Assembly (NCBI RefSeq): GCF_009674825.1
Contig: NZ_WKJH01000002.1
Span: forward strand, 496,001 to 560,000
DNA: 64,000 bases
Reading direction: 5' to 3'
Origin: Maribacter luteus
GTDB lineage: Bacteria; Bacteroidota; Bacteroidia; Flavobacteriales; Flavobacteriaceae
The translations under genes and the position numbers were made by a program. This document shows positions 1 through 9,200 of this stretch, in pieces; positions within the stretch are counted from its first letter, which is position 1, and each line of letters starts with the position of its first letter. Below the pieces are notes generated by a model that saw nothing but the letters and a program-made list of their open reading frames with translations, was not told where the DNA came from and did no database searches.

Positions 1-1123
1 GGGTTTCCCATGCTAAATTTCCTGAGGCATCTAACTTTACCGCCCAATAGTCCCTTTCGCCATAATTACCTCCCACATCACCATCTGGAGACTCTGAATA
101 TCCTGCAACAATATAGCCTCCGTCCGATGTTTGCTCTATCGATTTTGCAATGTCGAACCCGCTGCCTCCAAGGGTTGTTTCCCACACCAAGGTTCCGTTA
201 GCGTCCAGCTTAAGTATCCAATAATCCAATCCTCCATTATTGTCTTCTACATCACCATCTGAAGAGCCTGTGAAACCTGCAACAATATATCCGCCATCTA
301 CAGTTTGCCTAACAGCATTGGCTTCGTCACCGGATCCGCCCCCATAATTGGTTTCCCAAACCAAATTTCCAGATCCATCAAGTTTAACGATCCAAACATC
401 GGCAGAAGAGGTGTCTCCACTAATATCCTGATCATTGGAATCGGTCATTCCTACTACGATATATCCGCCATCTGCGGTTTGTTGTATATCATTTCCGCCC
501 TCGTCACTTGATCCACCAAGGTTGGTTTCCCACATTAAATCCCCTGAATGGTTCAATTTAATGATCCAAAAATCACCTCCTAGATATCCTTCAGCGTCAT
601 TGTTGCCGCCTACATCGCCATCATCGGAGTCGGAAGTGCCTGCTATGATATACCCGCCATCGACCGTTAGTTGCAAGGAATTGGCCATGTCAATTTTAGA
701 ACCCCCGAAGGATTTTTCCCAGGCTATGGAGACGCCATCGGCGGCCCCCTCTTCATCTTCTTCTTCCGTTGTAAAATCAAATGTGTTTTCAGAGGTGTTT
801 CCATTACCGTCGGAAGCAGTTACTTTACCGTTATAATCGGTTTGGGCGGTTAGGTTTTCTAAAAGAAATTCGGTGGTCTCCAGATTTGCCTGCACTTCGT
901 TGTCTCCCAGAAATACGGTATAGGTTACTTTGTCCTTGTCGGGGTCTACGGCTGCATTCCAGGTCAGTACTGCGCTATTAGCGGTAATTTGAGTGACTTG
1001 CACCGTGAAATTCCCGGGCTTTTCATTTTTTGGTTCTGTAGTTCTATTGTCGTCATCATTGTTACACCCAATAACGAGAATGCCAATAAGGGTTAAAGCG
1101 GATAAAAAAAGTGTCTTTTTCAT
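1..1123 (-). CDS. Lipoprotein with FN3 domain and ~60-aa propeller-like repeats, C-terminus cut by window edge
   Basis: Reading the minus strand from the ATG at 1123 gives one open frame to position 1, so the 3' end lies outside the window. Residues 1-18 form a signal peptide with a lipobox ending in Cys (LVIGC), so an outer-membrane or surface lipoprotein is expected. Residues about 37-115 look like a fibronectin type III domain (TWNA, GKVTASDGNGN). After an acidic linker come at least four repeats of 57-62 residues, each with the core DGGYI(V/I)AG, then DGDV, then WI(V/I)KLD..G.L.WE. These resemble the delta-60 / WD40-like repeats of secreted Bacteroidota proteins. Function is unknown; surface display is inferred from the lipobox and repeats. 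It is the most downstream visible member of a run of exported proteins on this strand. Confidence 0.85.
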   Translation of the reverse strand, partial: MKKTLFLSALTLIGILVIGCNNDDDNRTTEPKNEKPGNFTVQVTQITANSAVLTWNAAVDPDKDKVTYTVFLGDNEVQANLETTEFLLENLTAQTDYNGKVTASDGNGNTSENTFDFTTEEEDEEGAADGVSIAWEKSFGGSKIDMANSLQLTVDGGYIIAGTSDSDDGDVGGNNDAEGYLGGDFWIIKLNHSGDLMWETNLGGSSDEGGNDIQQTADGGYIVVGMTDSNDQDISGDTSSADVWIVKLDGSGNLVWETNYGGGSGDEANAVRQTVDGGYIVAGFTGSSDGDVEDNNGGLDYWILKLDANGTLVWETTLGGSGFDIAKSIEQTSDGGYIVAGYSESPDGDVGGNYGERDYWAVKLDASGNLAWET

Positions 1124-1318
1124 AGTCGATATTTTTTACCCGCAGGTATTTGTTCGGGGTGTTATAAAAATAGAAGTGGGGAATCGTTTTAGTGTCCCGA
1201 AAGTTTGGGTTTCAAAGAATCTGGACTTGCTTGGGCGGTTTTCTTTAGAGCTTTATTTCCGGTATGGAAGATGTCAAAATTTTGTCTTGGTGAACAATGG
1301 TCGATGCCGTGGCATAAT

Positions 1319-2008
1319 CTATTGTTGTATGAGAACATTAAGTTCAAATGCAACAGTTAGGAATTCGGCAGGATATTGTCCTGTGAGTTTTCCTTGTTGA
1401 TCCAGGTCCGCGTCAAAGGGGTAGGTAGATTCACCATCCTCGTATTCGAACGTGCCCTCCATTTTAGTTTCCAAAAGCACATAATTGCCACTAAAATAAT
1501 TAGGTCCCAATAGGGTGCCATCGTCCAATTCTGATTGGGTATAGCCGCTTAGGGTACCATCAATATTAAAATTTATTTCCATTGTTCTATTAACTATATT
1601 GCTAAAAGTAGTACTTGGTAGATAGGTCCCCTTAAAGGTTCCTTGAAATGGGTTATTGATGGTGAGCGATGCCAAATCTTTACCAGCCTCGTTGTATGCA
1701 AATAGTATTACGGTATGTACGCCAATGGGCAATGAAGGGTCCCACGATAATTGTCCGGTTTCTGAATCAATTGAAAGTCCTTGGATCGTATTTTCCAATC
1801 CAAACTTGCCTCGGTCACCATTCCATTGTACTTCTGGTATAGGGCTTTCACCATGTTGGAAATAACTGGCAGTGAGATTTGGTGTAACACTAAGTACGGG
1901 CGCCTCAACAACGGGGGCATCATCCTTGTTACAAGATTGTAGCGAAGCTATAAGGATAAAAAAAGCATAATTGACTTTTAGTATGTGGTGGGTTTTTATC
2001 GTTTTCAT
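1319..2008 (-). CDS. Ig-like putative lipoprotein of unknown function
   Basis: The frame extends further upstream, but the methionine at 2008 starts a typical signal peptide (MKTIKTHHILK...) ending in the lipobox LQSC before NKDD, giving 229 aa. The N-terminal half (about residues 35-115) resembles a putative Ig / cadherin-like module (LSVTPNLTASY... GLSIDSETGQLSWDPSLPIGVHTV), similar to He_PIG repeats. The C-terminal half is beta-rich (GTFKGTYLPSTTF, GTLSGYTQSE, GTFEYEDGES) and may form a small barrel or lipocalin-like fold; I do not recognise it. It follows the next lipoprotein gene by 49 bp in the same direction, so co-transcription is likely. Confidence 0.75.
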   Translation of the reverse strand: MKTIKTHHILKVNYAFFILIASLQSCNKDDAPVVEAPVLSVTPNLTASYFQHGESPIPEVQWNGDRGKFGLENTIQGLSIDSETGQLSWDPSLPIGVHTVILFAYNEAGKDLASLTINNPFQGTFKGTYLPSTTFSNIVNRTMEINFNIDGTLSGYTQSELDDGTLLGPNYFSGNYVLLETKMEGTFEYEDGESTYPFDADLDQQGKLTGQYPAEFLTVAFELNVLIQQ

Positions 2009-2057
2009 TTGAGTTATGTAATAACGTTTGTATTTACTGTTTAAAAGGGGTCTTTGC

Positions 2058-2861
2058 TCAATATTCCTTGTAGCTAATGGTGTAGCTAATGGTACCGGCC
2101 AGAGGGTCGTCGGCAATCATTTTGAATGCGATCAGGTTTCCGTCGCCATCACGTACCTTCTCCCCATAATCGTAATAGAAGTCGATGGTCTCAAAACGGT
2201 CCAGGTCTTTTTGGTGGAAAAAATAAAGCTCATAGGGGGACAAATAGAAAAGCAATCCATACCATATGGTCAATGCCGGTTGTGGGTCTAGATTTTGGAA
2301 AACGCCTTTTTCGTTTCCTGAAGAGGTCAATTGGAAATAATTGTCACTGATAACCATTTCCGTTAGTTGGTTATCGGAGTCAAACCCCCAACCCATTGGA
2401 AAGTTACCTAAATCCCCGTCAAGTTTATAAATATGGTTGTCGGAGTCAAATTCATACATGGTGGGTTGCACATCTCCATTTATCATGAACTCTATATCAG
2501 AAATATCATTATTTGGGTCGTAGTCAAAAGTGGTTGCAAAATTTAAATCGTTACTTACATCCCCTACATTTATTGTTGAGATCAAGCCTGTTTCATTATA
2601 GTGTATTTCCGTTTCCAAAGCATTTTCCCCATCATCCGTCTTATATGATATATCTATTGTTGTTAATTGAAGGGAATCATTATAATCCATGGTATACACT
2701 ACCGTTCGGCCATAACTGTATACCAAAGAAACAATAGTGGGCATGGGTGTAAGGGTTTTGACCGGTACCTCAGGGGCCGGACTATCCTTGTCCTTAGAGC
2801 ATGCCACTAGCAATATGGCCGCCAGCAGTATGATAACGATATGTTTTGACTTCTTTTTCAT
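2058..2861 (-). CDS. Lipoprotein of unknown function
   Basis: Two in-frame ATGs exist, at 2885 and 2861. I chose 2861 because it begins directly with the signal peptide (MKKKSKHIVIILLAAILLVAC) and avoids overlap with the upstream gene. The lipobox is LLVAC followed by SKDKD. The mature part contains LYSYGR-type, Y-D/N-rich strands (FDYDPNNDISDIEFM, YEFDSDNHIYKLDG, WGFDSDNQLTEM) reminiscent of the YD-like DUF4595 lipoproteins of Bacteroidota, but this assignment is tentative. It lies between the SIMPL-like gene (10 bp upstream) and another lipoprotein gene, so it is probably in one transcript with them. Confidence 0.7.
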   Translation of the reverse strand: MKKKSKHIVIILLAAILLVACSKDKDSPAPEVPVKTLTPMPTIVSLVYSYGRTVVYTMDYNDSLQLTTIDISYKTDDGENALETEIHYNETGLISTINVGDVSNDLNFATTFDYDPNNDISDIEFMINGDVQPTMYEFDSDNHIYKLDGDLGNFPMGWGFDSDNQLTEMVISDNYFQLTSSGNEKGVFQNLDPQPALTIWYGLLFYLSPYELYFFHQKDLDRFETIDFYYDYGEKVRDGDGNLIAFKMIADDPLAGTISYTISYKEY

Positions 2862-2871
2862 ATGATTTCCT

Positions 2872-3504
2872 TTATTGGATTTCATAGGTCACTTCCATGT
2901 CATAATAAAATTCGCCCGGTGGTCTGTCGTAATATAGGCTCACCTTATAAGGCTTATTAAAAAGTGCCCCATTCTCTTTTATTGCAACAATGTCACCTAA
3001 TTTCTTTTTTGCATTTTTTGCCAGTAACGTAGCTTGTTTAAAAGATTTGTCAAGCGCCATTTGAGTAATTTCTTCCACTTCTTTATCATCGATTACAATG
3101 GCCGAACTCATATCTAAAACTTGAAGAATAGGCAGTTTAATGGTAAGGAACTGTTTCATCTCTTCTACAGATTTTGTTTCGTATAGATACAGGATTCCCT
3201 CTTTGTTATACCTCATGGTTTCATAACCAAAAGTAAAGGGGTGTTCCTTTATACTGCTCCATGAAAGTCCACTTTCCTCAACTCTTTTCTTAAAACGCTC
3301 CTTTAATTCGGTAAGACTCACGGAGTCATAATCATAATTTGAGGGATTGCTTAAGGAAATGGTTGCTTTGTATGTGGGATCGGGGTCTATATAAATTATC
3401 CTAGAGGTTACCTTGATCGTATTGGGCATTTGCTGTGCAATTAATGGGAAGCAGGTCAATAAGCAAGTATATAAAAAGAGTGCTGTTATGGTTGATGTTT
3501 TCAT
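2872..3504 (-). CDS. Exported SIMPL-like (DUF541) protein
   Basis: Residues 1-23 are a cleavable signal peptide ending LIAQQ, without lipobox Cys. The mature protein (about 187 aa) has the layout of SIMPL/DUF541 domains: an N-terminal strand (NTIKVTSRIIYIDPDPTYKATI), two Tyr-rich central strands, a long helix with Ala/Lys repeats (MALDKSFKQATLLAKNAKKKLGDIVAIKENG) and a final strand (YDMEVTYEIQ). The helix followed by LG.IV.I.E is the most characteristic segment of the family. SIMPL proteins are periplasmic and mostly of unknown role. It is likely to be transcribed with the lipoprotein genes downstream. Confidence 0.65.
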   Translation of the reverse strand: MKTSTITALFLYTCLLTCFPLIAQQMPNTIKVTSRIIYIDPDPTYKATISLSNPSNYDYDSVSLTELKERFKKRVEESGLSWSSIKEHPFTFGYETMRYNKEGILYLYETKSVEEMKQFLTIKLPILQVLDMSSAIVIDDKEVEEITQMALDKSFKQATLLAKNAKKKLGDIVAIKENGALFNKPYKVSLYYDRPPGEFYYDMEVTYEIQ

Positions 3505-3550
3505 AGCATTGTTTTAATTTGTTTGTAACAATTAGGAACCATGGATTGTG

Positions 3551-4180
3551 TTATTGTGGAATATTAAAATGGGTACAGATTTCTTTATAGCTCATGGTGC
3601 TATAATCCATAGACGATTTTCCACTCGCTGGAATACCCCCTGGGATAATGACATATCTATACTCTTCAAAAAAAGGTTCGCCAATAGGACTGCCGTCCAT
3701 AGACCGTAGACTAATAAAAGCTCTCTCAGAATTTGTAGCCGGAGGAGTTGAAAAGCTAAGGCTGTAAAATTGATTTCTTTCAAAAAAACTAAAGGGTAAT
3801 TGTTCAACTACACGAATATCGGCTGACGTGGGCGAGGTGTAACGACCATACCCGATAACCACACCATTTTCAACAATTTCATCGGTTAGATCAGGAGCAT
3901 TTACGCTAAAAGTATAATTCGTAGATGTGATATCATCAGGAAATAGAGAAGAAAACCAATCAGAATAAATCACATTAGCGGTACCGGTTTCCCCTTGTTC
4001 ACCTTGGGGACCCTGTTCTCCATTTTGACCGTCTACCCCGTCGGTTCCATCTACCCCGTCAGTTCCAGGTTCACCCTGTTCTCCTTGTGGTCCTATTGGC
4101 CCTGGGTCCCCGTCTTTGGAGCATGCCAATACCAGTAAGCCACATAAAGTCAGACAAACGATGTATTTAATTGTTTTCAT
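3551..4180 (-). CDS. Collagen-like triplet-repeat lipoprotein (paralogue 1)
   Basis: The 209-aa protein has a signal peptide with lipobox LVLAC (Cys20), then about 14 Gly-X-Y triplets at residues 24-66 (GPIGPQGEQGEPG, DGVDGTDGVDG, GEQGPQGEQGETG), then a C-terminal globular domain that starts with TANVIYSDWF. The end (GKSSMDYSTMSYKEI..HFNIP) is nearly the same as in the paralogue at 4359-4967, while the middle of the globular domain differs. Collagen-like lipoproteins of this architecture form trimers in known families; here a trimeric surface stalk is inferred. The paralogue is immediately upstream on the same strand, with an inverted-repeat element between them. Confidence 0.8.
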   Translation of the reverse strand: MKTIKYIVCLTLCGLLVLACSKDGDPGPIGPQGEQGEPGTDGVDGTDGVDGQNGEQGPQGEQGETGTANVIYSDWFSSLFPDDITSTNYTFSVNAPDLTDEIVENGVVIGYGRYTSPTSADIRVVEQLPFSFFERNQFYSLSFSTPPATNSERAFISLRSMDGSPIGEPFFEEYRYVIIPGGIPASGKSSMDYSTMSYKEICTHFNIPQ

Positions 4181-4207
4181 ACTTGATATATAGGGTTGAT
4201 AATGTAA

Positions 4208-4347
4208 AAAAGAGGCTGTCTAAAAAGTCCTTAATGGCTATCTTTGCTTGGTAGGAAGCAATCTCCAAGTTGATGGTCATCACGTAATGGATCACTTCAC
4301 TTCGTTCGTAATGACCACTTGTCTTAACTTTCTAGACGGCCTCTTAG
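4208..4347. mobile_element. MITE-like non-coding element with terminal inverted repeats
   Basis: The arms 4210-4228 (AAGAGGCTGTCTAAAAAGT) and 4327-4345 are inverted repeats matching at 17 of 19 positions. Inside is a second stem GGTCAT(C)ACG / CGT(A)ATGACC (4275-4284 and 4307-4316) around a REP-like core. ATGTAA occurs just outside both ends (4202-4207, 4348-4353), a possible 6-bp target duplication. No reading frame for a transposase is present, so it would be non-autonomous. It could also act as an RNA hairpin between the two collagen-like genes. Confidence 0.55.
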
Positions 4348-4358
4348 ATGTAATGCAA

Positions 4359-4967
4359 CTATTCAGGAATATTAAACAGTGCCGTTATTTCTTCGTAGCT
4401 CATTTTTGAATAGTCCGTTGAGGATTTTCCGGTAATACCCCCAATTCCATTACTAGCTTGAACACCACCAGGAATAAGTATATATCTGTAGGAAGAAAAA
4501 AGAGGACTCCCAATATCCGATCCATCTATAGTTGTCAATCTTATATTGATAACTTCAAGGTTATGATAGTAATAGTAGGAAACGCCTTGATTGCCAATAT
4601 AGGGCAAAGAATATACATTGCCGTTAGTTTCAATTCTTCCATAAAGAAGCACAACTCCTTGATCAACTATTTCTTGGCTTAAACTGGGTGCTGCAATGTC
4701 TGCATTGGTTGATTCGAGTGCAATATTTTCTGCTAGTGGAGAGTCTAACCATTCCGAATAAATAACATTTGCGGTACCTGTTTCCCCTTGCTCCCCTTGT
4801 GCACCATCTTCCCCGTCTGCACCGGCTTCACCTTGAATGCCCTGTTCCCCTTGTGGCCCTTGGGGTCCTATAGCCCCATCTTCACCATCATCCTTGGAAC
4901 AGGCGACAAACAGACTTGCGATAAACAGTAAGCCAAGTAATTGATTTGTAAATTTAAAAGTTTTCAT
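4359..4967 (-). CDS. Collagen-like triplet-repeat lipoprotein (paralogue 2)
   Basis: The 202-aa protein has a signal peptide with lipobox LFVAC (Cys23), Gly-X-Y triplets at about residues 28-64 (GEDGAIGPQGPQGEQG, GEAGADGEDGAQGEQGETG), the shared junction TANVIYS(E/D)W, and a C-terminal domain ending GKSSTDYSKMSYEEITALFNIPE. Compared with its neighbour at 3551-4180, both ends are conserved and the central 80 residues are divergent, including a Tyr-rich YYYYHNLE stretch. Probable role is as a trimeric surface protein; ligand unknown. The tandem arrangement indicates duplication followed by divergence of the exposed part. Confidence 0.8.
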   Translation of the reverse strand: MKTFKFTNQLLGLLFIASLFVACSKDDGEDGAIGPQGPQGEQGIQGEAGADGEDGAQGEQGETGTANVIYSEWLDSPLAENIALESTNADIAAPSLSQEIVDQGVVLLYGRIETNGNVYSLPYIGNQGVSYYYYHNLEVINIRLTTIDGSDIGSPLFSSYRYILIPGGVQASNGIGGITGKSSTDYSKMSYEEITALFNIPE

Positions 4968-4997
4968 AATTGTATTTTTTTAGAAATATTATTAGTG

Positions 4998-5005
4998 CAA
5001 ACCTA
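4998..5005 (-). promoter_or_regulatory. Candidate -7 element before the collagen-like lipoprotein pair
   Basis: On the minus strand this reads TAGGTTTG, an exact fit to the Bacteroidota -7 consensus TAnnTTTG, 31 bp before the ATG at 4967. I see no good -33 TTG at the expected distance, so support is partial. Confidence 0.35.
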
Positions 5006-5098
5006 ATTGTTATGTGAAGTGTGGAAGTCCTAGATATTTTGATTTTAAAGAATCAGGACAAAAAACAGGACCAGTAGCCTTTTTTAGCCTTAAAGCAA

Positions 5099-5980
5099 TT
5101 AAGACATCGTGTATAAACTGTTCTTGTATTGCACCGGGGTGAGGCCCGTATGTTTTTTAAAAGCGGAATAAAAGGCCGATTTGGAATTGAACCCTGCTTC
5201 TAGACCTACGGAAACAACGGTGTAGTGGTCAAAAGCATTGGAGCTTAAGTTTCGCTTTACATCGGCGATTCTATATTCATTGATAAAATCGATAAAACTT
5301 TTATTTAAAAGGCTATTTATCATACTTGATAGGTAACAGGCCGAAATACCCAAAACGTCCGCAACCGATGAAAGGCTCAGGCATGGGTTTCGATATAGTT
5401 TTTTAAAACGCATCAACTCTTCCAATTTCTTAAAATACTTATGGGCTGTACTGAACTGTATTTTTGACTTCGTATGTAGTTCTTTGATTCGTTGCGCGCA
5501 TAGGGCCGCTATAATATTCAATAAACACAAGTGTTTCTCCGTAAAAAAGCCTGCCTCGGGATGTTCGGAGTCGATAATACCAAAAAGATTGCTATTGATT
5601 AGAATGGGGACACATATTTCTGAGAGGCGGGGCTCGTCATCCACAATGTACCTAGGGTCTTTGGAAGTGTCGTTAATTATTTCCGCACATTTTGAGATGG
5701 CGACACTACCAACGATACCCTCGCCCAGGTCCAGTCTTATTTGATTATAAATGCGCTCATCGCTTGGGTTTTTAGTGCCATAAGCGGCATGTTGTACCAA
5801 TTCAAATTTGCTAGGGTCATAAGTATATATAACACAGTCGACAAACCCTAAACGGTGAATCACATTTTTGGTAATGCCCCAAAGGATCTCGTCAATGGAT
5901 TCCTTAGTGCTTAATGAGGTTGAAAAAAAACTAATAGCCCTAATTTCCTCTAGGGTACTTAAGGTATTGTAATCTTGCAT
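5099..5980 (-). CDS. GAF-domain AraC-family transcriptional regulator
   Basis: I start at the ATG at 5980 (MQDYNTLSTL, 293 aa); the two codons before it (TTG GTT) lie in a palindrome AACCAATTGGTT (5981-5992) that may be an operator. Residues about 25-160 form a GAF domain (VDCVIYTYDPSKFELVQHAAYG, LGEGIVGSVAIS, EICVPILINSNLFGIIDSE), which would bind a small molecule or sense redox. Residues about 190-290 are an AraC/XylS double helix-turn-helix (SLSSVADVLGISACYLSSMI ... AGFNSKSAFYSAFKKHTGLTPVQYK). It is separated from the collagen-like lipoprotein genes by about 130 bp on the same strand. Targets are not evident. Confidence 0.85.
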   Translation of the reverse strand: MQDYNTLSTLEEIRAISFFSTSLSTKESIDEILWGITKNVIHRLGFVDCVIYTYDPSKFELVQHAAYGTKNPSDERIYNQIRLDLGEGIVGSVAISKCAEIINDTSKDPRYIVDDEPRLSEICVPILINSNLFGIIDSEHPEAGFFTEKHLCLLNIIAALCAQRIKELHTKSKIQFSTAHKYFKKLEELMRFKKLYRNPCLSLSSVADVLGISACYLSSMINSLLNKSFIDFINEYRIADVKRNLSSNAFDHYTVVSVGLEAGFNSKSAFYSAFKKHTGLTPVQYKNSLYTMS

Positions 5981-6228
5981 AACCAATTGGTTTTAAATTA
6001 AAGGTGTAAGGGGCACCTACTGGGTATGGGTTGGATTTGACTCCAATTAACCGGTCAGATAAGGTCGGGGAAATACCTATCTGTCACGGTCGTTGACAAA
6101 ACTATTGGGATTACAAAAAACGGGTGGGTAGAATTGTTGCCGATGTTTGGACTATTCCCTTCGGCGATCTTTTAATTCTTGGAGTATTGTTGCATTTGGC
6201 CTAAAACAAATCAATATAACAGGCTGTT

Positions 6229-9200
6229 TTACTGATTTTTACGTGTTTCACTAGGCGGATACCCGAACGTCTTCGAAAACAAACGTGAAAAGTAGGCGGG
6301 ATCGTCATATCCGACCTCATAAGCTACTTCCGAGACATTCTTTTCGGTGATTTTCAATAGTTGCCGCGCTTTTTGAAGTTTAACCATCTGTATGAATGCG
6401 CTAGTAGACAAATCAGTTAGGGCTTTTAACTTGCGGTGAAGGTTGCTTCGACTAACACCTAAAGCCCTACAAAGTTCAAGAATTCCAAACCTGCTATCAC
6501 CGATATTATCCTCGATGATTGCCCGAGCTTTGATAATGAACGCATCGGTTTCCTGGGTGACCTTGGCATCATTCTGTTTCCAAAAGTCAGGATTTCGATA
6601 TTTTTTACGCAAAGTTTCCCTCTGTTCCAGCAATTTGGCTATGCGGATGGTAAGCTCCTTTTCATCAAAGGGCTTTTCCAAATACGCATCGGCACCAAGC
6701 TTCAATCCTTCCAGTTTCGATTCGGAATCCGATTTTGCGGTAAGCATGATTATGGGAATATGGTCGGTAATTGGATTGGATTTTATTTCATTACATACCT
6801 CAAATCCATCTTTACCAGGCATCATCAAATCAGTTAAAACCAAGTCCGGCACAGTTTCAAAAACGTTTTTCACCCCACTATCGCCATTGTGGTCGAAATT
6901 CAGGTGGTACTCATGTTTTAAAATAGATTCCAGATAAGAACAGATATCCAAATTGTCCTCAATAATCTGAACGATAGGAAGTGTGATGGCCATTTCATTA
7001 CTGTTCGGTCGAAGCTCCCTTCTATCCAGATGAATAGTTTGGTATTCCTTATCAAATAGGATCTGTTCCGTAGCTTTATGTACTATGGGGAGAATCACTT
7101 TAAAGCTAGACCCCTGTCCAACCGTACTTTTAGCGCTGATCGTACCGTTCATCAGATGTACCAATTCCTTTGTGAAGGACAGACCGATACCCGTGCCCCC
7201 CATGTGCCCCTTAACCTGATGGTAGCGTTCAAAAACCAATTTTAAATCTTCTTTTGAAATACCGATACCATTATCCTTAACAACAAATTCGGCCTGCAAA
7301 TCACGATGTGATATCTGTAGGTAAATATCCCCCTTTACAGGTGTATTTTTAATGGCATTCGAAAGAAGATTGGAGAAGATATATTTTATTTTTTGGGCAT
7401 CGAAATCCATATAAAGTGTTTCTACGCTGCTTAGAAAATGCAGGCGTATTTCTTTTGCAGCGGCCAAAGAACCAAATGAACCCAATATATATTTTAGATA
7501 AACAATGATATCGCCATGGGCGAGGGTAAGGTTCAATGCACCAACATCGAGTTTGGAAAGATCCAGTATCTGGTTCACAAGATCATTCAGCTCATCACTA
7601 TTCCTGATTATGGTTTTTGCCGAATGGTCGATCTCTTTATTTCCTTTTTTCCGAAGGGTATTGGCCATACCTGAAATAACGGCCAAGGGTGTTTTAAACT
7701 CATGGGCCACATTGTTGAAAAAAGTCGTCTTAAAAACATCAAGTTCTTGAAGCCTTCTTTTTTCAGCGATATCGAGATTTCTACGGAGTATATATTTATG
7801 TACACCAAAGAATAGGGATAACAGTAACAAGAAATAACAACTATAGGCCAGCTTTGTTTGCCACCAAGGTGGGGTAATGGTTATTTTCAAACAAAGTCTA
7901 TCGGTAATGAAATCGAGATCGGGATTCATGGCAACAACTTCGAGTTCGTAGCCTCCCGGGGGCAGACTATTAAAGGTCACCCAACGTTCACTACCGTTAT
8001 TTTGCCATGCATCGCTAAGGTTTTCGACCCTATATTGGTACTTTGTTTTTTCCGCCAAATGGTAATTAAGGGTTGTATAATTGATAATGAATGAGTTGTG
8101 TTCATAATCCAGAATAATTTCATCTTGTTGTGGATTTATTTTTCGTACCGTTTCTTCACTTGCCTGTGGAACCAATTGGGCATGGGTGAAGAAAAAATCG
8201 ATTTTTGGCTTAACGAAATCCTTAAAAAGTTTGGGGTTGACTACCTCCATTCCGGCATCAGTCCCAAAAAAAAGCAGCCCCTCGGCATTCTTATAGGCAG
8301 AAGACAATAGGAAATTACTGCTATTCAAGCCATCCTCTTGTCCAAAAAAATTAAAGGCGCCCGTGTTATTATCCAATTGAAAGATACCATTGCCCACAGT
8401 ACTGCCCCAGATATTTCCAAAATCATCTTCGGCCAGCGCCATAATTTTTTCATCTTTGAGTCCGTCTTTCTTAAGATATCTCTTGACTTCAAAAGTCAAA
8501 GGATCTACGGCATTCAAGCCTGCATCGGTACCGACCCAAATAGTTCCATCGGAAGCTTCCAATAGCGATGTGGCCAAGCGATGCGAAAGACTTTTTTTAT
8601 CTCCCGATATGTAATTGATATTACGGAATTGGGGCTCCCCCCCCGATTTTAGTTCTTCCGGATTTTCCAAAACGTACACCCCAGAGGACAAGGTACACAG
8701 CCAAAGCCGGCCTTGGGTATCGATCAATAGATCAATTCGCGGTACATCGTGCAATGCTGGCATCTTCGTGATGTCAAAGGTTTGGAACACCCCTGACTCT
8801 TTTCGATAACAAATCAGGTTTCCTGCAGTGACCATCCATAAATCACCGATGGCGTCCTCCGCTATGGACCAACCTCCCTTAAAATAGGAAGACGATAATA
8901 CTTTCACCTTGAAAGAAGTGGTGTCTATCTCATAAAAACCATTCCCGATGGCATAAATATGACCCGAATCGGATAAGTGCATGCCATAGATTTTTTTAGT
9001 AAGGATGCTTTGCACCTGTTTTTCTTCATTGACGCGAAATAGACCTTCATTGGCGGCTATCAATAAGGTGCCGTTCACTTGGTTAAATTCCCTGATATCA
9101 TGCAAATCAGTGCCAATAGGGGGTATATTTTTTGATTGGAACCGATTTGAAAAAGTGGAGATCAGCGCCAACCCCTTGTTAGTCCCAATCCACATATTTT

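Noticed and set aside
435-836. 133-aa plus-strand frame
   Set aside because: It runs antisense to the repeat lipoprotein and simply mirrors its DGGYI repeats; low-complexity Ser/Pro composition.
4210-4345. Complete insertion sequence
   Set aside because: At about 140 bp with no coding capacity it cannot carry a transposase; described as MITE-like only.
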